A DNA stretch of 64,000 nucleotides, taken from NCBI RefSeq assembly GCF_019375475.1, contig NZ_JAHXGQ010000009.1:1-64000 (forward strand), written 5' to 3'. This stretch comes from Saccharothrix obliqua (GTDB taxonomy: Bacteria > Actinomycetota > Actinomycetes > Mycobacteriales > Pseudonocardiaceae). The notes beneath the pieces are model-generated. The model saw only the letters and a list, made by a program, of their open reading frames with translations, was not told the origin of the DNA and did not search any database. Of this stretch, positions 8,560 to 17,138 are shown piece after piece. Every line of letters starts with the position of its first letter. Position 1 is the first letter of the stretch. The position numbers and the translations under genes were made by a program.

Positions 8560-9350
8560 TGGTGCCGCAGACGCTGGGCGCCCTGGGGTCGTTCCTGGCG
8601 CTGGTCGCGCCGGGGATCGTGTTCGAGCTGCTGCGGGAGCGCAAGCGCGCGGGCCTCAAGGAATCAGCGTTCCGGGAGTCGGCGCGGGTCGCGCTGGGCA
8701 GTCTCGTGTTCACCGCGGCGGCGTGCCTGCTCGTGCTGGGTGTGTTGGGCGTGCTGGCGTTGTGCGGCGTGAGGGTGCTCGACGTGCCGCGGCTCGTGAC
8801 CGATCCCGCGTACCCGAAGACGGTGTTCTGGCAGGCCGTCGCCGTGGCGGCGGCTCTACCGGTGACGGCCTGCGCGTTGGCCGTGCTGCTCGACCACGTG
8901 TTGGGGCGACGTGGTCGGGAGGTCGTCGTCGTTCGGCAGCAGACGGCGTGGCACGAGGCGTTCCGCACGGACCGGCCGGACGACAGCGTGCCGTGGGTGC
9001 ACGTGCGGCTGACGGACGGTTCGTCGTTCTACGGCTACCTGCGCTCGCACACGGCCTCCGGGGCGCCGGACGAACGTGAAATAGCCCTGGAGGGAGCCGC
9101 CCTCACCCACGTCCCCCCGGACGGCCCGCCCCGCACCATCGGCGACCGCTGGTCCCGCGTGGTGATCCCCTCCAGCCAGATCACCTACCTCCGCCTCCAG
9201 TACCGCTCGCGAACCACGGACGCTCTAGTCCCACCCCGCAGGCACGGGTCCGGACAAGCCGAAGACCCGGCGTCCACGGGGGACACCGGGTCTTCGACGG
9301 GTTCACCGGATCATGCGCCGCAGGTCTGCGCGCCGCATCACACGTCGTAG
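8559..9350 (+). CDS. DUF6338-like membrane protein
   Basis: A 263-residue protein with an N-terminal hydrophobic segment ([18 protein letters not shown]), two further membrane segments near residues 48-70 and 93-113, and a cytoplasmic domain containing [18 protein letters not shown]. This resembles the DUF6338 family, whose function is unknown. The last 30 codons run through a terminator-like hairpin, and the stop overlaps the glnA stop by 13 bases on the other strand, so the real C-terminus may have been extended by drift. Confidence 0.65.
   Translation: MVPQTLGALGSFLALVAPGIVFELLRERKRAGLKESAFRESARVALGSLVFTAAACLLVLGVLGVLALCGVRVLDVPRLVTDPAYPKTVFWQAVAVAAALPVTACALAVLLDHVLGRRGREVVVVRQQTAWHEAFRTDRPDDSVPWVHVRLTDGSSFYGYLRSHTASGAPDEREIALEGAALTHVPPDGPPRTIGDRWSRVVIPSSQITYLRLQYRSRTTDALVPPRRHGSGQAEDPASTGDTGSSTGSPDHAPQVCAPHHTS
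9261..9295. terminator. Hairpin terminator downstream of glnA
   Basis: GAAGACCCGG (9261-9270) pairs perfectly with CCGGGTCTTC (9286-9295), and GTCC/GGAC extends the stem inside the loop. It lies 43 bases beyond the glnA stop and is therefore a good glnA terminator, yet it is inside the reading frame of the convergent membrane protein gene. Confidence 0.65.
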
Positions 9351-10762
9351 TACAGGGCGAACTCGTACGGGTTCGGGCGGAGGCGGAGGGGGTTGATCTC
9401 CTGTTCCCGCTTGTACGCGATCCAGGTCTCGATGACGTCCGGGGTGAAGACGCCGCCTTCCAGCAGGAACTCGTGGTCCGCCTCCAGGTTGTCCAGGACG
9501 GCGTCCAGGGTGGCGGGCACCTGCTTCACGTTCAGGGCCTCCTCGGGCGGCAGCTCGTAGAGGTCCTTGTCGATCGGCGCCGGGGGCTCGATCTTGTTCT
9601 TCACGCCGTCCAGGCCGGCCATCACCATCGCCGAGAAGGCCAGGTACGGGTTGCCGGACGAGTCGGGGCAGCGGAACTCGATGCGCTTGGCCTTCGGGTT
9701 GTCGCCGGTGATCGGGATGCGCACGCACGCCGAGCGGTTGCGCTGGGAGTAGACCAGGGAGACCGGGGCCTCGTAGCCCGGCACCAGGCGGTGGTAGGAG
9801 TTGACCGTCGGGTTGGTGAACGCCAGCAGCGACGGCGCGTGGTGCAGGATGCCGCCGATGTAGTGCCGCGCCATGTCGGACAGGCCCGCGTAGCCGGACT
9901 CGTCGTGGAACAGCGGCGCGCCGTCCTTCCACAGCGACTGGTGGGCATGCATACCCGAGCCGTTGTCGCCGTAGAGGGGCTTGGGCATGAACGTGACGGT
10001 CTTGCCCGCCTGCCACGCCGTGTTCTTGATGATGTACTTGAACAGCATCAGGTCGTCGGCGGCGTGCAGCAGGGTGTTGAACCGGTAGTTGATCTCGGCC
10101 TGACCGCCGGTGCCCACCTCGTGGTGCGCGCGCTCGACGGTGAAGCCGTTCGCCGCGAGGTTCAGCGACATCTTGTCGCGCAGGTCGGCGTAGTGGTCGG
10201 TCGGCGTGACCGGGAAGTAGCCGCCCTTGTACTTGACCTTGTAACCCCGGTTGCCGCCGTCCTCCTCGCGGCCGGTGTTCCACCAGCCGGAGACCGAGTC
10301 GATCTCGTGGAACGAGGCGTTCGGGGTGGTGTCGAAGCGGATCGAGTCGAAGATGTAGAACTCCGCCTCGGCGCCGAAGTAGGCGGTGTCCGCGATGCCC
10401 GACTCGGTGATGTACTGCTCGGCCTTGCGCGCGATGTTGCGCGGGTCGCGGCTGTACGCCTCGCGGGTGAACGGGTCGTGCACGAAGAAGTTGACGATCA
10501 GCGTCTTCTCGATGCGGAACAGGTCGAGGCGCGCCGTGTACAGGTCGGGGAGCAGCAGCATGTCCGACTCGTGGATCGACTGGAAGCCGCGCACCGACGA
10601 GCCGTCGAACGCCAGGCCCTCCTCGATCGCCTCGGCGTCGAACGCCTCGGCCGGGATCGTGAAGTGCTGCATCACACCGGGCAGGTCGCTGAACCGGACG
10701 TCGATGAACTTCACGCCCTCGTCGGAGATGAACTTCAGGACCTCGTCGGGATTCTTGAACAC
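9338..10762 (-). CDS. glnA: Glutamine synthetase type I
   Basis: A 474-residue GSI subunit that makes glutamine from glutamate, ammonia and ATP and forms a dodecamer. Seen are the N-terminal beta-grasp domain with [11 protein letters not shown], the Mg/glutamate site [11 protein letters not shown], the [15 protein letters not shown]-binding region, and the [10 protein letters not shown] end. The adenylylation site [10 protein letters not shown] places Tyr402 as target of GlnE encoded nearby, so this is the alpha/I-beta type regulated enzyme. Start is GTG 10762 with AAGGAG upstream. A GlnR-type box lies about 90 bases upstream, giving nitrogen control at transcription as well. Confidence 0.97.
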   Translation of the reverse strand: MFKNPDEVLKFISDEGVKFIDVRFSDLPGVMQHFTIPAEAFDAEAIEEGLAFDGSSVRGFQSIHESDMLLLPDLYTARLDLFRIEKTLIVNFFVHDPFTREAYSRDPRNIARKAEQYITESGIADTAYFGAEAEFYIFDSIRFDTTPNASFHEIDSVSGWWNTGREEDGGNRGYKVKYKGGYFPVTPTDHYADLRDKMSLNLAANGFTVERAHHEVGTGGQAEINYRFNTLLHAADDLMLFKYIIKNTAWQAGKTVTFMPKPLYGDNGSGMHAHQSLWKDGAPLFHDESGYAGLSDMARHYIGGILHHAPSLLAFTNPTVNSYHRLVPGYEAPVSLVYSQRNRSACVRIPITGDNPKAKRIEFRCPDSSGNPYLAFSAMVMAGLDGVKNKIEPPAPIDKDLYELPPEEALNVKQVPATLDAVLDNLEADHEFLLEGGVFTPDVIETWIAYKREQEINPLRLRPNPYEFALYYDV

Positions 10763-10850
10763 CCTCGTCGACTCCTTCGCTGCGGTGGGGCGCGGTTGAC
10801 GCCGCCGGTTCGGTGCGTCCTGCCGTCGTCGGTGACGCTATGTCGGCGGT

Positions 10851-10888
10851 GTTGCCCGGCAGTCACCCGGATGTTTCGCCAGTGTTAA
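10851..10888 (-). promoter_or_regulatory. GlnR-type operator upstream of glnA
   Basis: Read on the minus strand toward glnA, the four half-sites are TTAAC, GAAAC, GTGAC and GCAAC, each separated by exactly six bases. This fits the actinobacterial GlnR consensus (gTnAC-n6-GaAAc, twice) with full a-b-a-b arrangement. Its place about 90 bases before the glnA start suits nitrogen-responsive activation. The pattern is read directly; GlnR itself is not in this window. Confidence 0.7.
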
Positions 10889-10957
10889 CGCACCCCTCAA
10901 GGCGGGCAACCGGACCTCCGACCCCTCACCGGCTGAGTACGGCCTTACTCTGGAGGG

Positions 10958-11431
10958 GTGAGCAAGTGGACCGGATCGTGGCTGTCAGGACCCCGCTCGG
11001 CACTGGAGCCGGGTGCCGACTCGGGTGACGGCACCGGGCAGCGCTGGAAGGGCGAACGCCTCGGCCTGCCGAAGTCCGGACCGGGCTCGGTGGCGTCCAC
11101 GGGCCGCCGCGCGTTCGCGATCATCGTGGACTTCGCGCTCGCCATGGGCGTGGCGGGCGTGTTCACCTACCCCGACCTGCCGCGCAACTGGAGCCTGCTG
11201 GCCTGGTACGCCATCACGGTCATCGCGGTGGGCTTCTTCGGCTTCACGCCCGGGCACGCCCTGTTCGGCCTGCGCGTGGCGCGGCTGGACGGCGCGGGCA
11301 CCGTCGGCGTGCCGCGAGCGCTCCTGCGCACGGCGTTGATCTTCCCGATCATCCCGGCCGTGGTGTGGGACGCCGACGGCCGCTGCCTGCACGACAAGGC
11401 CGTCGGCACCGTCGTCATCCGCGTGCGCTGA
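10958..11431 (+). CDS. RDD family membrane protein
   Basis: A 157-residue protein. The first 48 residues are hydrophilic; the RDD domain begins at TGRRAFAIIVDFALAMG, with three hydrophobic segments and a C-terminal KAVGTVVIRV. RDD proteins are small membrane proteins of uncertain transport role. Beside glnA and a DUF4191 gene this keeps the order of Rv2219A in M. tuberculosis. GTG 10958 follows a TACTCT -10-like box (10946-10951) by six bases and overlaps GGAGGGG, so it could be leaderless. Confidence 0.85.
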   Translation: MSKWTGSWLSGPRSALEPGADSGDGTGQRWKGERLGLPKSGPGSVASTGRRAFAIIVDFALAMGVAGVFTYPDLPRNWSLLAWYAITVIAVGFFGFTPGHALFGLRVARLDGAGTVGVPRALLRTALIFPIIPAVVWDADGRCLHDKAVGTVVIRVR

Positions 11432-11436
11432 ACGCG

Positions 11437-11468
11437 CGAACGCCGCCGGCGCGGGCCGGCGGCGTTCG
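11437..11468. terminator. Bidirectional terminator, 14-bp perfect stem
   Basis: CGAACGCCGCCGGC (11437-11450) pairs perfectly with 11455-11468 around the loop GCGG. It separates the convergent RDD and DUF4191 genes. Confidence 0.75.
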
Positions 11469-11491
11469 AGTGGTCGACTGGTCGGGACGGG

Positions 11492-12220
11492 TCAGCGGCG
11501 GCGCATGGCGCGCTGGATGTTGCGCATCTTCGCGCCCTGGGGCAGCGGGCCCTTGGGCATGGCCGCGCCGCGGCTGGCGAGCGCGGCGAGGCGGCCGTCC
11601 AGGGTGTCGACCTGCGCGGTCGAGATGTTGCGCGGCAGCTTCATCAGGTGGCTCTGGAGCTTGCGGAGCGTGACCTGGCCCTCGTCGTTGCCGACGATGA
11701 CGTCGTAGATGGGCGTTTCGCCGACCACGCGGGCCACGCGCTTCTTCTCCTGCGCGAGCAGGGACTTGACGCGGTGCGGCGCGCCTTCGGCCACCAGCAC
11801 CACGCCGGGCCGGCCGATCACGCGGTGCACCATGTCGCCGTTGGTGGTGCCCGCGACGGCCTGCGTCAGCCGCCACTTGCCACGCAGGTTGTCCAGCGCC
11901 CACCCGGCCGCGCCGGGCTGGCCCTCGGCCTTCGCGTAGACGTTGCGCTGCACCCGGCGACCGAACACGATCACCGCCAGCAACGCGCCCACCGCGATGC
12001 CCAGCGGCAGCAGGACCCAGTGCACGTCCCAGATCAGACCGAGCAGGAACGCCACCGCCGCCGCGCCCACCAGGCACAACAGCATGAGCGGCACGAGCGC
12101 CTTGTCCTCGCGGCGCTGCACCTTGAACGCCTCGAAGATCTGCCCGCGCCGCGCCTTGGCGGCCGCGCGCCGCGCCTTCGCCGCTTCCTTCGCGGCGGCC
12201 TTGTCCTGCTTACCAGCCAT
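11492..12220 (-). CDS. DUF4191 family membrane protein
   Basis: A 242-residue protein, homologous in order and layout to M. tuberculosis Rv2219. The N-terminus is a Lys/Ala-rich charged helix ([20 protein letters not shown]), followed by two membrane segments near residues 45-90 and a cytoplasmic domain ([13 protein letters not shown], then [18 protein letters not shown]). Function unknown; it is conserved next to the glutamine synthetase genes throughout actinobacteria. ATG 12220 was preferred to a GTG two codons upstream. It is divergent from uvrD2 across 71 bases. Confidence 0.88.
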   Translation of the reverse strand: MAGKQDKAAAKEAAKARRAAAKARRGQIFEAFKVQRREDKALVPLMLLCLVGAAAVAFLLGLIWDVHWVLLPLGIAVGALLAVIVFGRRVQRNVYAKAEGQPGAAGWALDNLRGKWRLTQAVAGTTNGDMVHRVIGRPGVVLVAEGAPHRVKSLLAQEKKRVARVVGETPIYDVIVGNDEGQVTLRKLQSHLMKLPRNISTAQVDTLDGRLAALASRGAAMPKGPLPQGAKMRNIQRAMRRR

Positions 12221-12291
12221 ACCCACCAGGATACGGCGCGGGGGGTCGCCCCATCACAACCCGGGTGGGTCGCAATGCGAGGATGCAGCCC

Positions 12292-14346
12292 ATGGAGCGG
12301 CTGCTGGAGGGACTCGACCCGGAACAGCGCGCCGCGGTGGACGCCCCGCGCGGCCCGGTCTGCGTCCTGGCGGGCGCGGGCACCGGCAAGACGCGGACCA
12401 TCACCCACCGGATCGCCCACCTGGTCGCGCGCGGCCACGTGTCGGCCGGGCAGGTCCTCGCCGTCACGTTCACCGCGCGTGCCGCGGGCGAGATGCGGAC
12501 CCGGTTGCGGGCGCTGGGCGTGCCCGGCGCGCAGGCCCGGACGTTCCACGCGGCGGCGTTGCGGCAACTGCGGTACTTCTGGCCGCGCGTCGTCGGCGGA
12601 CCGCACTGGGAGCTGATCGACCGCAACAAGCTGCGGCTCGTCGCGCAGGCCGCGAACCGGGCCGGGCTGTCCACCGAGTCCGACTCGCTGCGCGACCTCG
12701 CCGGCGAGATCGAGTGGTCCAAGGCGTCGTTGGTCGCGCCCGACGACTACCCGGCGGCGGCTGCCCGCACCCACCGCGACACGCCCGCGCCCGTGGAACA
12801 GGTCGTGGAGGTCTACCGGACCTACGAGCAGCTCAAGAACCAGGCGCAGCTGCTCGACTTCGACGACCTCCTCCTGCACACCGCCGCCGCGCTGGAGGAG
12901 CACGGCGAGGTGGCCGAGGAGTTCCGCGACCGCTACCGCTGCTTCGTGGTGGACGAGTACCAGGACGTGACGCCGCTCCAGCAACGCGTGCTGGACGCCT
13001 GGCTCGGTCCCCGCGACGACCTGACCGTGGTCGGCGACGCCAACCAGACCATCTACTCGTTCGCCGGCGCCTCGCCGCGCCCGCTGCTGGACTTCGCGCG
13101 CCGGTTCCCGGGCGCCACGGTGGTGCGGCTGGAACGGGACTACCGCTCGACGCCCCAGGTCGTGGCGCTGGCCAACGAGGTCATCAAGTGGGCGCGCGGT
13201 CGTCCCTCCGGTTCCCGGCTGCGCCTGGTCGGGCAGCGGCCGGCCGGTCCGGAGCCGCGGTTCGCCGAGTTCGACGACGAGCCCGCCGAGGCCGCCGCCG
13301 TCGCCCAGCGCGTGCGGGCGTTGCTGGACGAGGGCGTCGCGGCCAGCGAGATCGCCGTGCTGTACCGGGTGAACGCCCAGTCCGAGGTGTACGAGCAGGC
13401 GCTGGCCGAGCTGGGCATCCCGTACCAGGTGCGTGGTGGGGAGAGGTTCTTCCAGCGCACCGAGGTCCGGCAGGCGATGGTCGCGCTGCGCTCGGCCGCC
13501 GCGCAGGAGCCGTCCGGCGAGCTGCCGAAGGTCGTGCGCGAGGTGCTCACCGGGGTGGGCCTGACCGACGACCCGCCGCCCGGCGGCGCGGCGCGGGAGC
13601 GGTGGGAGTCGTTGCTCGCCCTGGTCGAGCTGGCCGAGGAGCTGGCCGCCGAGGTGGACGGCGTGGACCTGGCGAAGTTCGTGGTCGAGCTGGACGTGCG
13701 CGCGGAGGCGCAGCACCCGCCGACCGTCGAGGGCGTCACGCTCGCCTCGCTGCACGCCGCGAAGGGGCTGGAGTGGGACGCGGTGTTCCTCATCGGCCTG
13801 GTCGAGGGCACCATGCCGATCATGCACGCCGATGGCGACGAAGCGGCCATCGAGGAGGAGCGCCGACTGCTCTACGTCGGCGTCACCCGGGCCCGTGAGC
13901 ACCTGTGGCTGTCGTGGGCGCTGGCCCGCGCCGCCGGTGGCCGCCGGTACCGGCGGCGCAGCCGGTTCCTCCACGGCCTGGTCCCCGAGGACCACCCGGC
14001 TTCCCTCGTCGCGAAGCGCGAACCGCTCCAGCGCAAGCCGAAGCCGCAGTGCCGGATCTGCGGCGCGACGCTCACCGACGCGCGGTCGATCAAGCTGAGC
14101 CGGTGCGCGAGCTGCCCCTCGGACCTGGACGAGGAGCTGCTGGGCAGGCTCCGGGCGTGGCGGGCGGGCCGGGCGCGTGAGCTGAAGGTGCCCGCGTACG
14201 TCGTGTTCACCGACGCGACGTTGGTCGCCATCGCCGAGCAGCGCCCCGAGGACGTCGCGGGCCTGGTCGCCATCGCCGGCATCGGAGCCGCCAAGCTGGA
14301 CCGCTACGGGGCCGACGTCCTCGCCCTTGTGCAGGGCAAACGCTGA
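12292..14346 (+). CDS. uvrD2: UvrD2-type ATP-dependent DNA helicase
   Basis: A 684-residue SF1A 3'-5' helicase of DNA repair. Walker A is GAGTGKTR (Lys33); motif II is [10 protein letters not shown] (Asp221-Glu222); motif VI is [10 protein letters not shown]. The C-terminus carries the UvrD2 hallmark: a four-cysteine zinc site (Cys587, 590, 605, 608) followed by an HRDC domain. Start ATG 12292 has GAGG nine bases upstream; earlier in-frame starts at 12265 and 12283 lack support. As in mycobacteria it lies directly upstream of whiB7. Confidence 0.95.
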   Translation: MERLLEGLDPEQRAAVDAPRGPVCVLAGAGTGKTRTITHRIAHLVARGHVSAGQVLAVTFTARAAGEMRTRLRALGVPGAQARTFHAAALRQLRYFWPRVVGGPHWELIDRNKLRLVAQAANRAGLSTESDSLRDLAGEIEWSKASLVAPDDYPAAAARTHRDTPAPVEQVVEVYRTYEQLKNQAQLLDFDDLLLHTAAALEEHGEVAEEFRDRYRCFVVDEYQDVTPLQQRVLDAWLGPRDDLTVVGDANQTIYSFAGASPRPLLDFARRFPGATVVRLERDYRSTPQVVALANEVIKWARGRPSGSRLRLVGQRPAGPEPRFAEFDDEPAEAAAVAQRVRALLDEGVAASEIAVLYRVNAQSEVYEQALAELGIPYQVRGGERFFQRTEVRQAMVALRSAAAQEPSGELPKVVREVLTGVGLTDDPPPGGAARERWESLLALVELAEELAAEVDGVDLAKFVVELDVRAEAQHPPTVEGVTLASLHAAKGLEWDAVFLIGLVEGTMPIMHADGDEAAIEEERRLLYVGVTRAREHLWLSWALARAAGGRRYRRRSRFLHGLVPEDHPASLVAKREPLQRKPKPQCRICGATLTDARSIKLSRCASCPSDLDEELLGRLRAWRAGRARELKVPAYVVFTDATLVAIAEQRPEDVAGLVAIAGIGAAKLDRYGADVLALVQGKR

Positions 14347-14373
14347 AACTCCACCCGATCGACAGGTATTTGG

Positions 14374-14410
14374 AAAAAGCAGTTGCATCGGTCGTGGACC
14401 GGGTCATAAC
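14374..14410 (+). promoter_or_regulatory. Probable WhiB7-dependent whiB7 promoter
   Basis: AAAAAGC (14375-14381 region) lies just before a -35-like TTGCAT (14383-14388), and CATAAC (14405-14410) follows after 16 bases as a -10. Known WhiB7-regulated promoters have an AT-rich patch immediately upstream of the -35 element that the AT-hook contacts, so this looks like the autoregulated promoter. The element positions are read from sequence; the start of transcription is inferred. Confidence 0.5.
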
Positions 14411-14490
14411 CTGCTGAGGCCGGGCGCGAAGTGCGCCCGCTGGGGATTGAAGAGCGTTGCGCTGAGACTAGCTGCCCGAGGAGGTGACCG

Positions 14491-14715
14491 GTGGTGAACA
14501 CTTCGATGTGCTTCGAGGGAACCGGTCTCCTGATGACCTGGGCAGACGCCGTGTCCGGCAACGCTCGTATCGCTGGGGAGAAGTCTGCCCGCGATCAGCA
14601 CGCTCTCGTGCGGGGCGCAGGCCGACCGCTGTTCATCCAGGCGCGTGGCAAGTACGTGCCGACCGTTGTCCCGACTCAGAACGTTGCGCCGTCCGCGCAG
14701 AGGCGAAGTCCCTGA
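14491..14715 (+). CDS. whiB7 leader upstream ORF
   Basis: A 74-codon ORF with a strong ribosome site (GAGGAGGTGACC) six bases before GTG 14491. Its stop codon (14713-14715) sits within the stem of a small hairpin, and an intrinsic terminator follows 28 bases later, before whiB7. In mycobacteria and streptomycetes, ribosome stalling in such a leader ORF lets RNA polymerase pass the terminator and express whiB7. The peptide itself (WADAVSGNARIAGEKSA part) shows no domain. Role inferred from position and RNA structure. Confidence 0.7.
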   Translation: MVNTSMCFEGTGLLMTWADAVSGNARIAGEKSARDQHALVRGAGRPLFIQARGKYVPTVVPTQNVAPSAQRRSP

Positions 14716-14728
14716 CCGACGTGTCAGG
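14711..14728 (+). other. Small hairpin over the uORF stop codon
   Basis: CCTGAC (14711-14716) pairs with GTCAGG (14723-14728). A ribosome terminating at 14713-14715 would melt this stem, so it can couple leader translation to folding of the downstream terminator. Confidence 0.55.
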
Positions 14729-14743
14729 AAACTGAGGCTCACC

Positions 14744-14788
14744 AAGGCCGCGGACCCGTAACCGGATCCGCGGCCTTCGTGTTTGTTC
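14744..14788 (+). terminator. Intrinsic terminator (attenuator) in the whiB7 leader
   Basis: AAGGCCGCGGA (14744-14754) pairs perfectly with TCCGCGGCCTT (14767-14777), with extra GC pairing near the loop, followed by a T-rich run (GTGTTTGTT). It lies 56 bases before whiB7, not after a gene, which is the arrangement of a transcription attenuator. Confidence 0.75.
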
Positions 14789-14843
14789 GACCCGTTTCAG
14801 CAGGACAAACCCCATCGCAAGACCTGTGACAGGAGTCCACCTG

Positions 14844-15290
14844 ATGTTGATCGCGACCGTCCCGATAGCCGGGGCGCTGTCCACCGAGCCGGAGCAGGCG
14901 GGAGCGGGTGTCGCCAACCTGATCGACACCGCCCCCGACGCCGGCTTGGAACTTCCTTGCCGTACCAACAACCCGGACCTGTGGTTCGCCGACGCTCCCG
15001 CCGAGCTGGAGCAGGCGAAGAAGTTCTGCGCCACGTGTCCGGTGATCGCCGAGTGCCTGGCGGGCGCGCTCGCCCGGCACGAGCCCTGGGGGGTCTGGGG
15101 TGGCGAGATCTTCGAGCGCGGCGCGGTGATCGCGCGGAAGCGCCCCCGTGGGCGCCCCCGCAAGGACGCCGCACCCGTCGTTCCCGCGGCGCCCGCCGCT
15201 GTTGTGCCCGCGGCACCCGCCGCTGCTGTTCCCGCGGCGCCCGCCGCGACCGTTGTCCGGGGGGCTACCGACCAGGAGGCCGCCGCGTGA
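14844..15290 (+). CDS. whiB7: WhiB7 redox/antibiotic-response transcription factor
   Basis: A 148-residue WhiB protein that binds SigA and a [4Fe-4S] cluster and activates intrinsic antibiotic resistance genes. Cluster ligands are Cys39, Cys62, Cys65 and Cys71; GVWGG is at 83-87; the AT-hook RGRPRK is at 102-107, which marks WhiB7 among WhiB proteins. The C-terminus is extended by an Ala/Pro/Val repeat encoded by tandem 24-base units, not typical of the family. ATG 14844 has AGGAG eight bases upstream. It lies downstream of uvrD2 behind an attenuated leader. Confidence 0.94.
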   Translation: MLIATVPIAGALSTEPEQAGAGVANLIDTAPDAGLELPCRTNNPDLWFADAPAELEQAKKFCATCPVIAECLAGALARHEPWGVWGGEIFERGAVIARKRPRGRPRKDAAPVVPAAPAAVVPAAPAAAVPAAPAATVVRGATDQEAAA

Positions 15291-15355
15291 CCACGTACCG
15301 CACCACCACCGACGAAGCAGTGACCAGCACCGAACTCGACCCGCGAGGTAACCCC

Positions 15356-15514
15356 ATGTTGCTCGAAGAAAACCTGGCCAGATCCCGAATGCATGACGCC
15401 GAGGTATTCGCCCAACGGCAACGGTTGGCCCGCCGCCTGGTCGCCGCCGACAGGTGGCGGCGACTGGCCGGTTGGGCCCACCGCAGGGCCGACCAGGCCC
15501 GCGCGGTGGTCTGA
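15356..15514 (+). CDS. Small basic helical protein downstream of whiB7
   Basis: A 52-residue protein, mostly amphipathic helix rich in Arg, Ala and Leu (LARSRMHDAEVFAQRQRLAR). ATG 15356 has GAGGT seven bases upstream. A longer form from GTG 15287 would overlap the whiB7 stop (GTGA) and add 23 residues. No function known; it is probably cotranscribed with whiB7. Confidence 0.55.
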   Translation: MLLEENLARSRMHDAEVFAQRQRLARRLVAADRWRRLAGWAHRRADQARAVV

Positions 15515-15546
15515 CCGACCGGCGGATCCGCCGCCGTTGGCACCGG

Positions 15547-15580
15547 GCCCGCTCTTCCCCCGGTCGGGGGGAGGGCGGGC
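15547..15580 (+). terminator. GC-rich hairpin after the whiB7 operon
   Basis: GCCCGC followed by TCTTCCCCC pairs with GGGGGGAGGGCGGGC around GGTC. It ends only six bases before the methyltransferase start and includes the only purine-rich stretch that could serve as its ribosome site, so it may act as terminator, as translation control, or both. Confidence 0.55.
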
Positions 15581-15586
15581 TCAGCC

Positions 15587-16495
15587 ATGGGTACGGTCTC
15601 CGATGTGGCCGCTCACACTCACGACGGAATCGACTGGGCAACCCGCCTGACCACCATGCGCCGGGGCGACGAACTCGACGCCGACACCAACCGCGCCGTC
15701 GCCCGCCGACTGGTCCGGGCGTTGCCGGACCACCCGACCGTCGTCGACGTCGGCAGCGGAGCGGGCGGCATGGGCGTCGCGTTCGCGGAAGCCCTCGCCG
15801 CCCGGGGTGGCGGAACGGTCGTCCTGGTCGACGCCGTGCCGGAACTCCTCGACGCCGCGACCACGGCCACCCGCGCCGCGGCAGCGCACGAGACCGCCGC
15901 CGACCACGCCGTGCGCGTGCGGCCGGTGCTCGCCGATCTCGCCACCGAGCGGCCCGCCGACATCGCGGGACCCGCCCACCTGGTGTGGGCGTCCGGCGTC
16001 GTGCACCACCTGCCCGACGAGCGGCGGATGGTGGCCGACCTGGTGGCCGCCCTCGCACCCGGCGGCTGGCTCGCCCTCCGCGAAGGTGGCCTGACCACCA
16101 GGTTCCTGCCGTGGGACCTGGGCGTCGGCGAACCCGGGCTCGCCGACCGCCTCGCCCACGCGCGTGCCGAGTGGTTCGTGCGCATGCGCGAGTCGATGCC
16201 AGGTGCCGTCCGCCTGCCCGTCGGCTGGAACGTCGTGCTCGCCGAGGCCGGGCTCGCCGAGGTGACGTCGTTCAGCAACCTGGTCGACCGCCCCGCGCCC
16301 GCCACGCAGGCCGTGCGGGAGTGGGCGGTGGACCAGTTGCGGTGGCTGGCCGACGTCGGCGGCGACCGGCTGCACCCGGCCGACCGGCACACCCTCACCC
16401 GGCTGCTCGACCCGGCCGACCCCGCGTACCTCGCACTGCGCGACGACGTGTTTCTGCTGTCAGCGACGACCGTGTACGTGGGACGCAAACCGTGA
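15587..16495 (+). CDS. Class I SAM-dependent methyltransferase
   Basis: A 302-residue methyltransferase. Motif I is VVDVGSGAGGMGVAFAEAL (about residues 48-66), motif II ends VLVDAVPELL, and motif III is LVAALAPGGWLALREGG. The C-terminal third is helical with no clear substrate signature, so the acceptor is unknown; small molecules are likeliest. The start is ATG 15587. Its stop overlaps the GTG of the following zinc-ribbon protein (GTGA). Confidence 0.82.
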   Translation: MGTVSDVAAHTHDGIDWATRLTTMRRGDELDADTNRAVARRLVRALPDHPTVVDVGSGAGGMGVAFAEALAARGGGTVVLVDAVPELLDAATTATRAAAAHETAADHAVRVRPVLADLATERPADIAGPAHLVWASGVVHHLPDERRMVADLVAALAPGGWLALREGGLTTRFLPWDLGVGEPGLADRLAHARAEWFVRMRESMPGAVRLPVGWNVVLAEAGLAEVTSFSNLVDRPAPATQAVREWAVDQLRWLADVGGDRLHPADRHTLTRLLDPADPAYLALRDDVFLLSATTVYVGRKP

Positions 16496-16665
16496 ACGAG
16501 ACGTGCGCTCGCTGCGGCCGGACCCGCGAGTCGGTCACCGACCCCGTGAAACTGCTCGCCTGGGTGCGAGAACGCGACCACGACGGGGACCGCTGGCTGT
16601 GCGACGAGTGCGCCCGCGCGCACGTCCGCGACATCGAGGGCAAGCTGCCCGCCGATTTCTGGTGA
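16492..16665 (+). CDS. Small zinc-ribbon protein
   Basis: A 57-residue protein with two CxxC pairs: CARC at residues 5-8 and CDEC near residues 44-47, spaced as a zinc ribbon (NETCARCGRTRES, then WLCDECARAHV). The GTG start overlaps the methyltransferase stop by four bases, so both are made from one message. Function unknown; possibly a nucleic-acid or protein-binding zinc module. Confidence 0.75.
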   Translation: MNETCARCGRTRESVTDPVKLLAWVRERDHDGDRWLCDECARAHVRDIEGKLPADFW

Positions 16666-17138
16666 CTCGGTGGTGGTTCGCTCCTGATCGACTCCTTTCG
16701 GGACTGTCGGTTCGATGGGCGCGCGACTGTTGGTCCGGTGGGCGCGCGCCGAGCGAGGGGCCGGCGCGCTGCCCTGTGCGGCCCACCGCCGGCTTGCCCG
16801 GGGGTTGATGAATCACGCGGCTGGTCGAGCGGTCTGATCAGCTTGGGCGCGCCGGTCTTGAACGGAGGTGGGCCGCGCGTGGTGGCTGGGCGGGTGGAGG
16901 TGGCCTGGCTCCGCCGCGCTGCCCTCGCGCTGCCCTCGCGCTGCCCTCGCGCTGCCCTCATGCCGCGCTGCCCTCATGCCGCGCTGCCCTCATGCCGCGC
17001 TGCCCTCATGCCGCGCTGCCCTCATGCCGCGCCGCGCTCGCGTCACCGCCGCGCCGTGCCCGGGTCATCCTCGTGCCGCGCCCCGCGCGCCGCGCTGCCG
17101 TCGTGCCGCGCCGCGCTCGCGCCGCGGCGGGGGAGCGG
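16666..17138. other. Intergenic region with degenerate GC-rich sequence
   Basis: A 473-base stretch between convergent genes. I see no credible gene in it: frames that stay open do so through simple repeats. It contains the tandem array at 16916-17028 and other short GC-rich repeats of CCGCGCTGCC type after it. Confidence 0.6.
16916..17028. repeat. Two-level short tandem repeat array
   Basis: Four 11-base units GCGCTGCCCTC run head to tail from 16916; from 16949 each unit is followed by ATGCC, giving five copies of a 16-base unit up to 17028. The array thus seems to have expanded in two stages, an 11-mer and then a 16-mer. No spacer variation, so not a CRISPR. Confidence 0.85.

Noticed and set aside
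16916..17028. CRISPR-like array
   Set aside because: Units are 11 and 16 bases, directly adjacent and without unique spacers; no cas genes are near.
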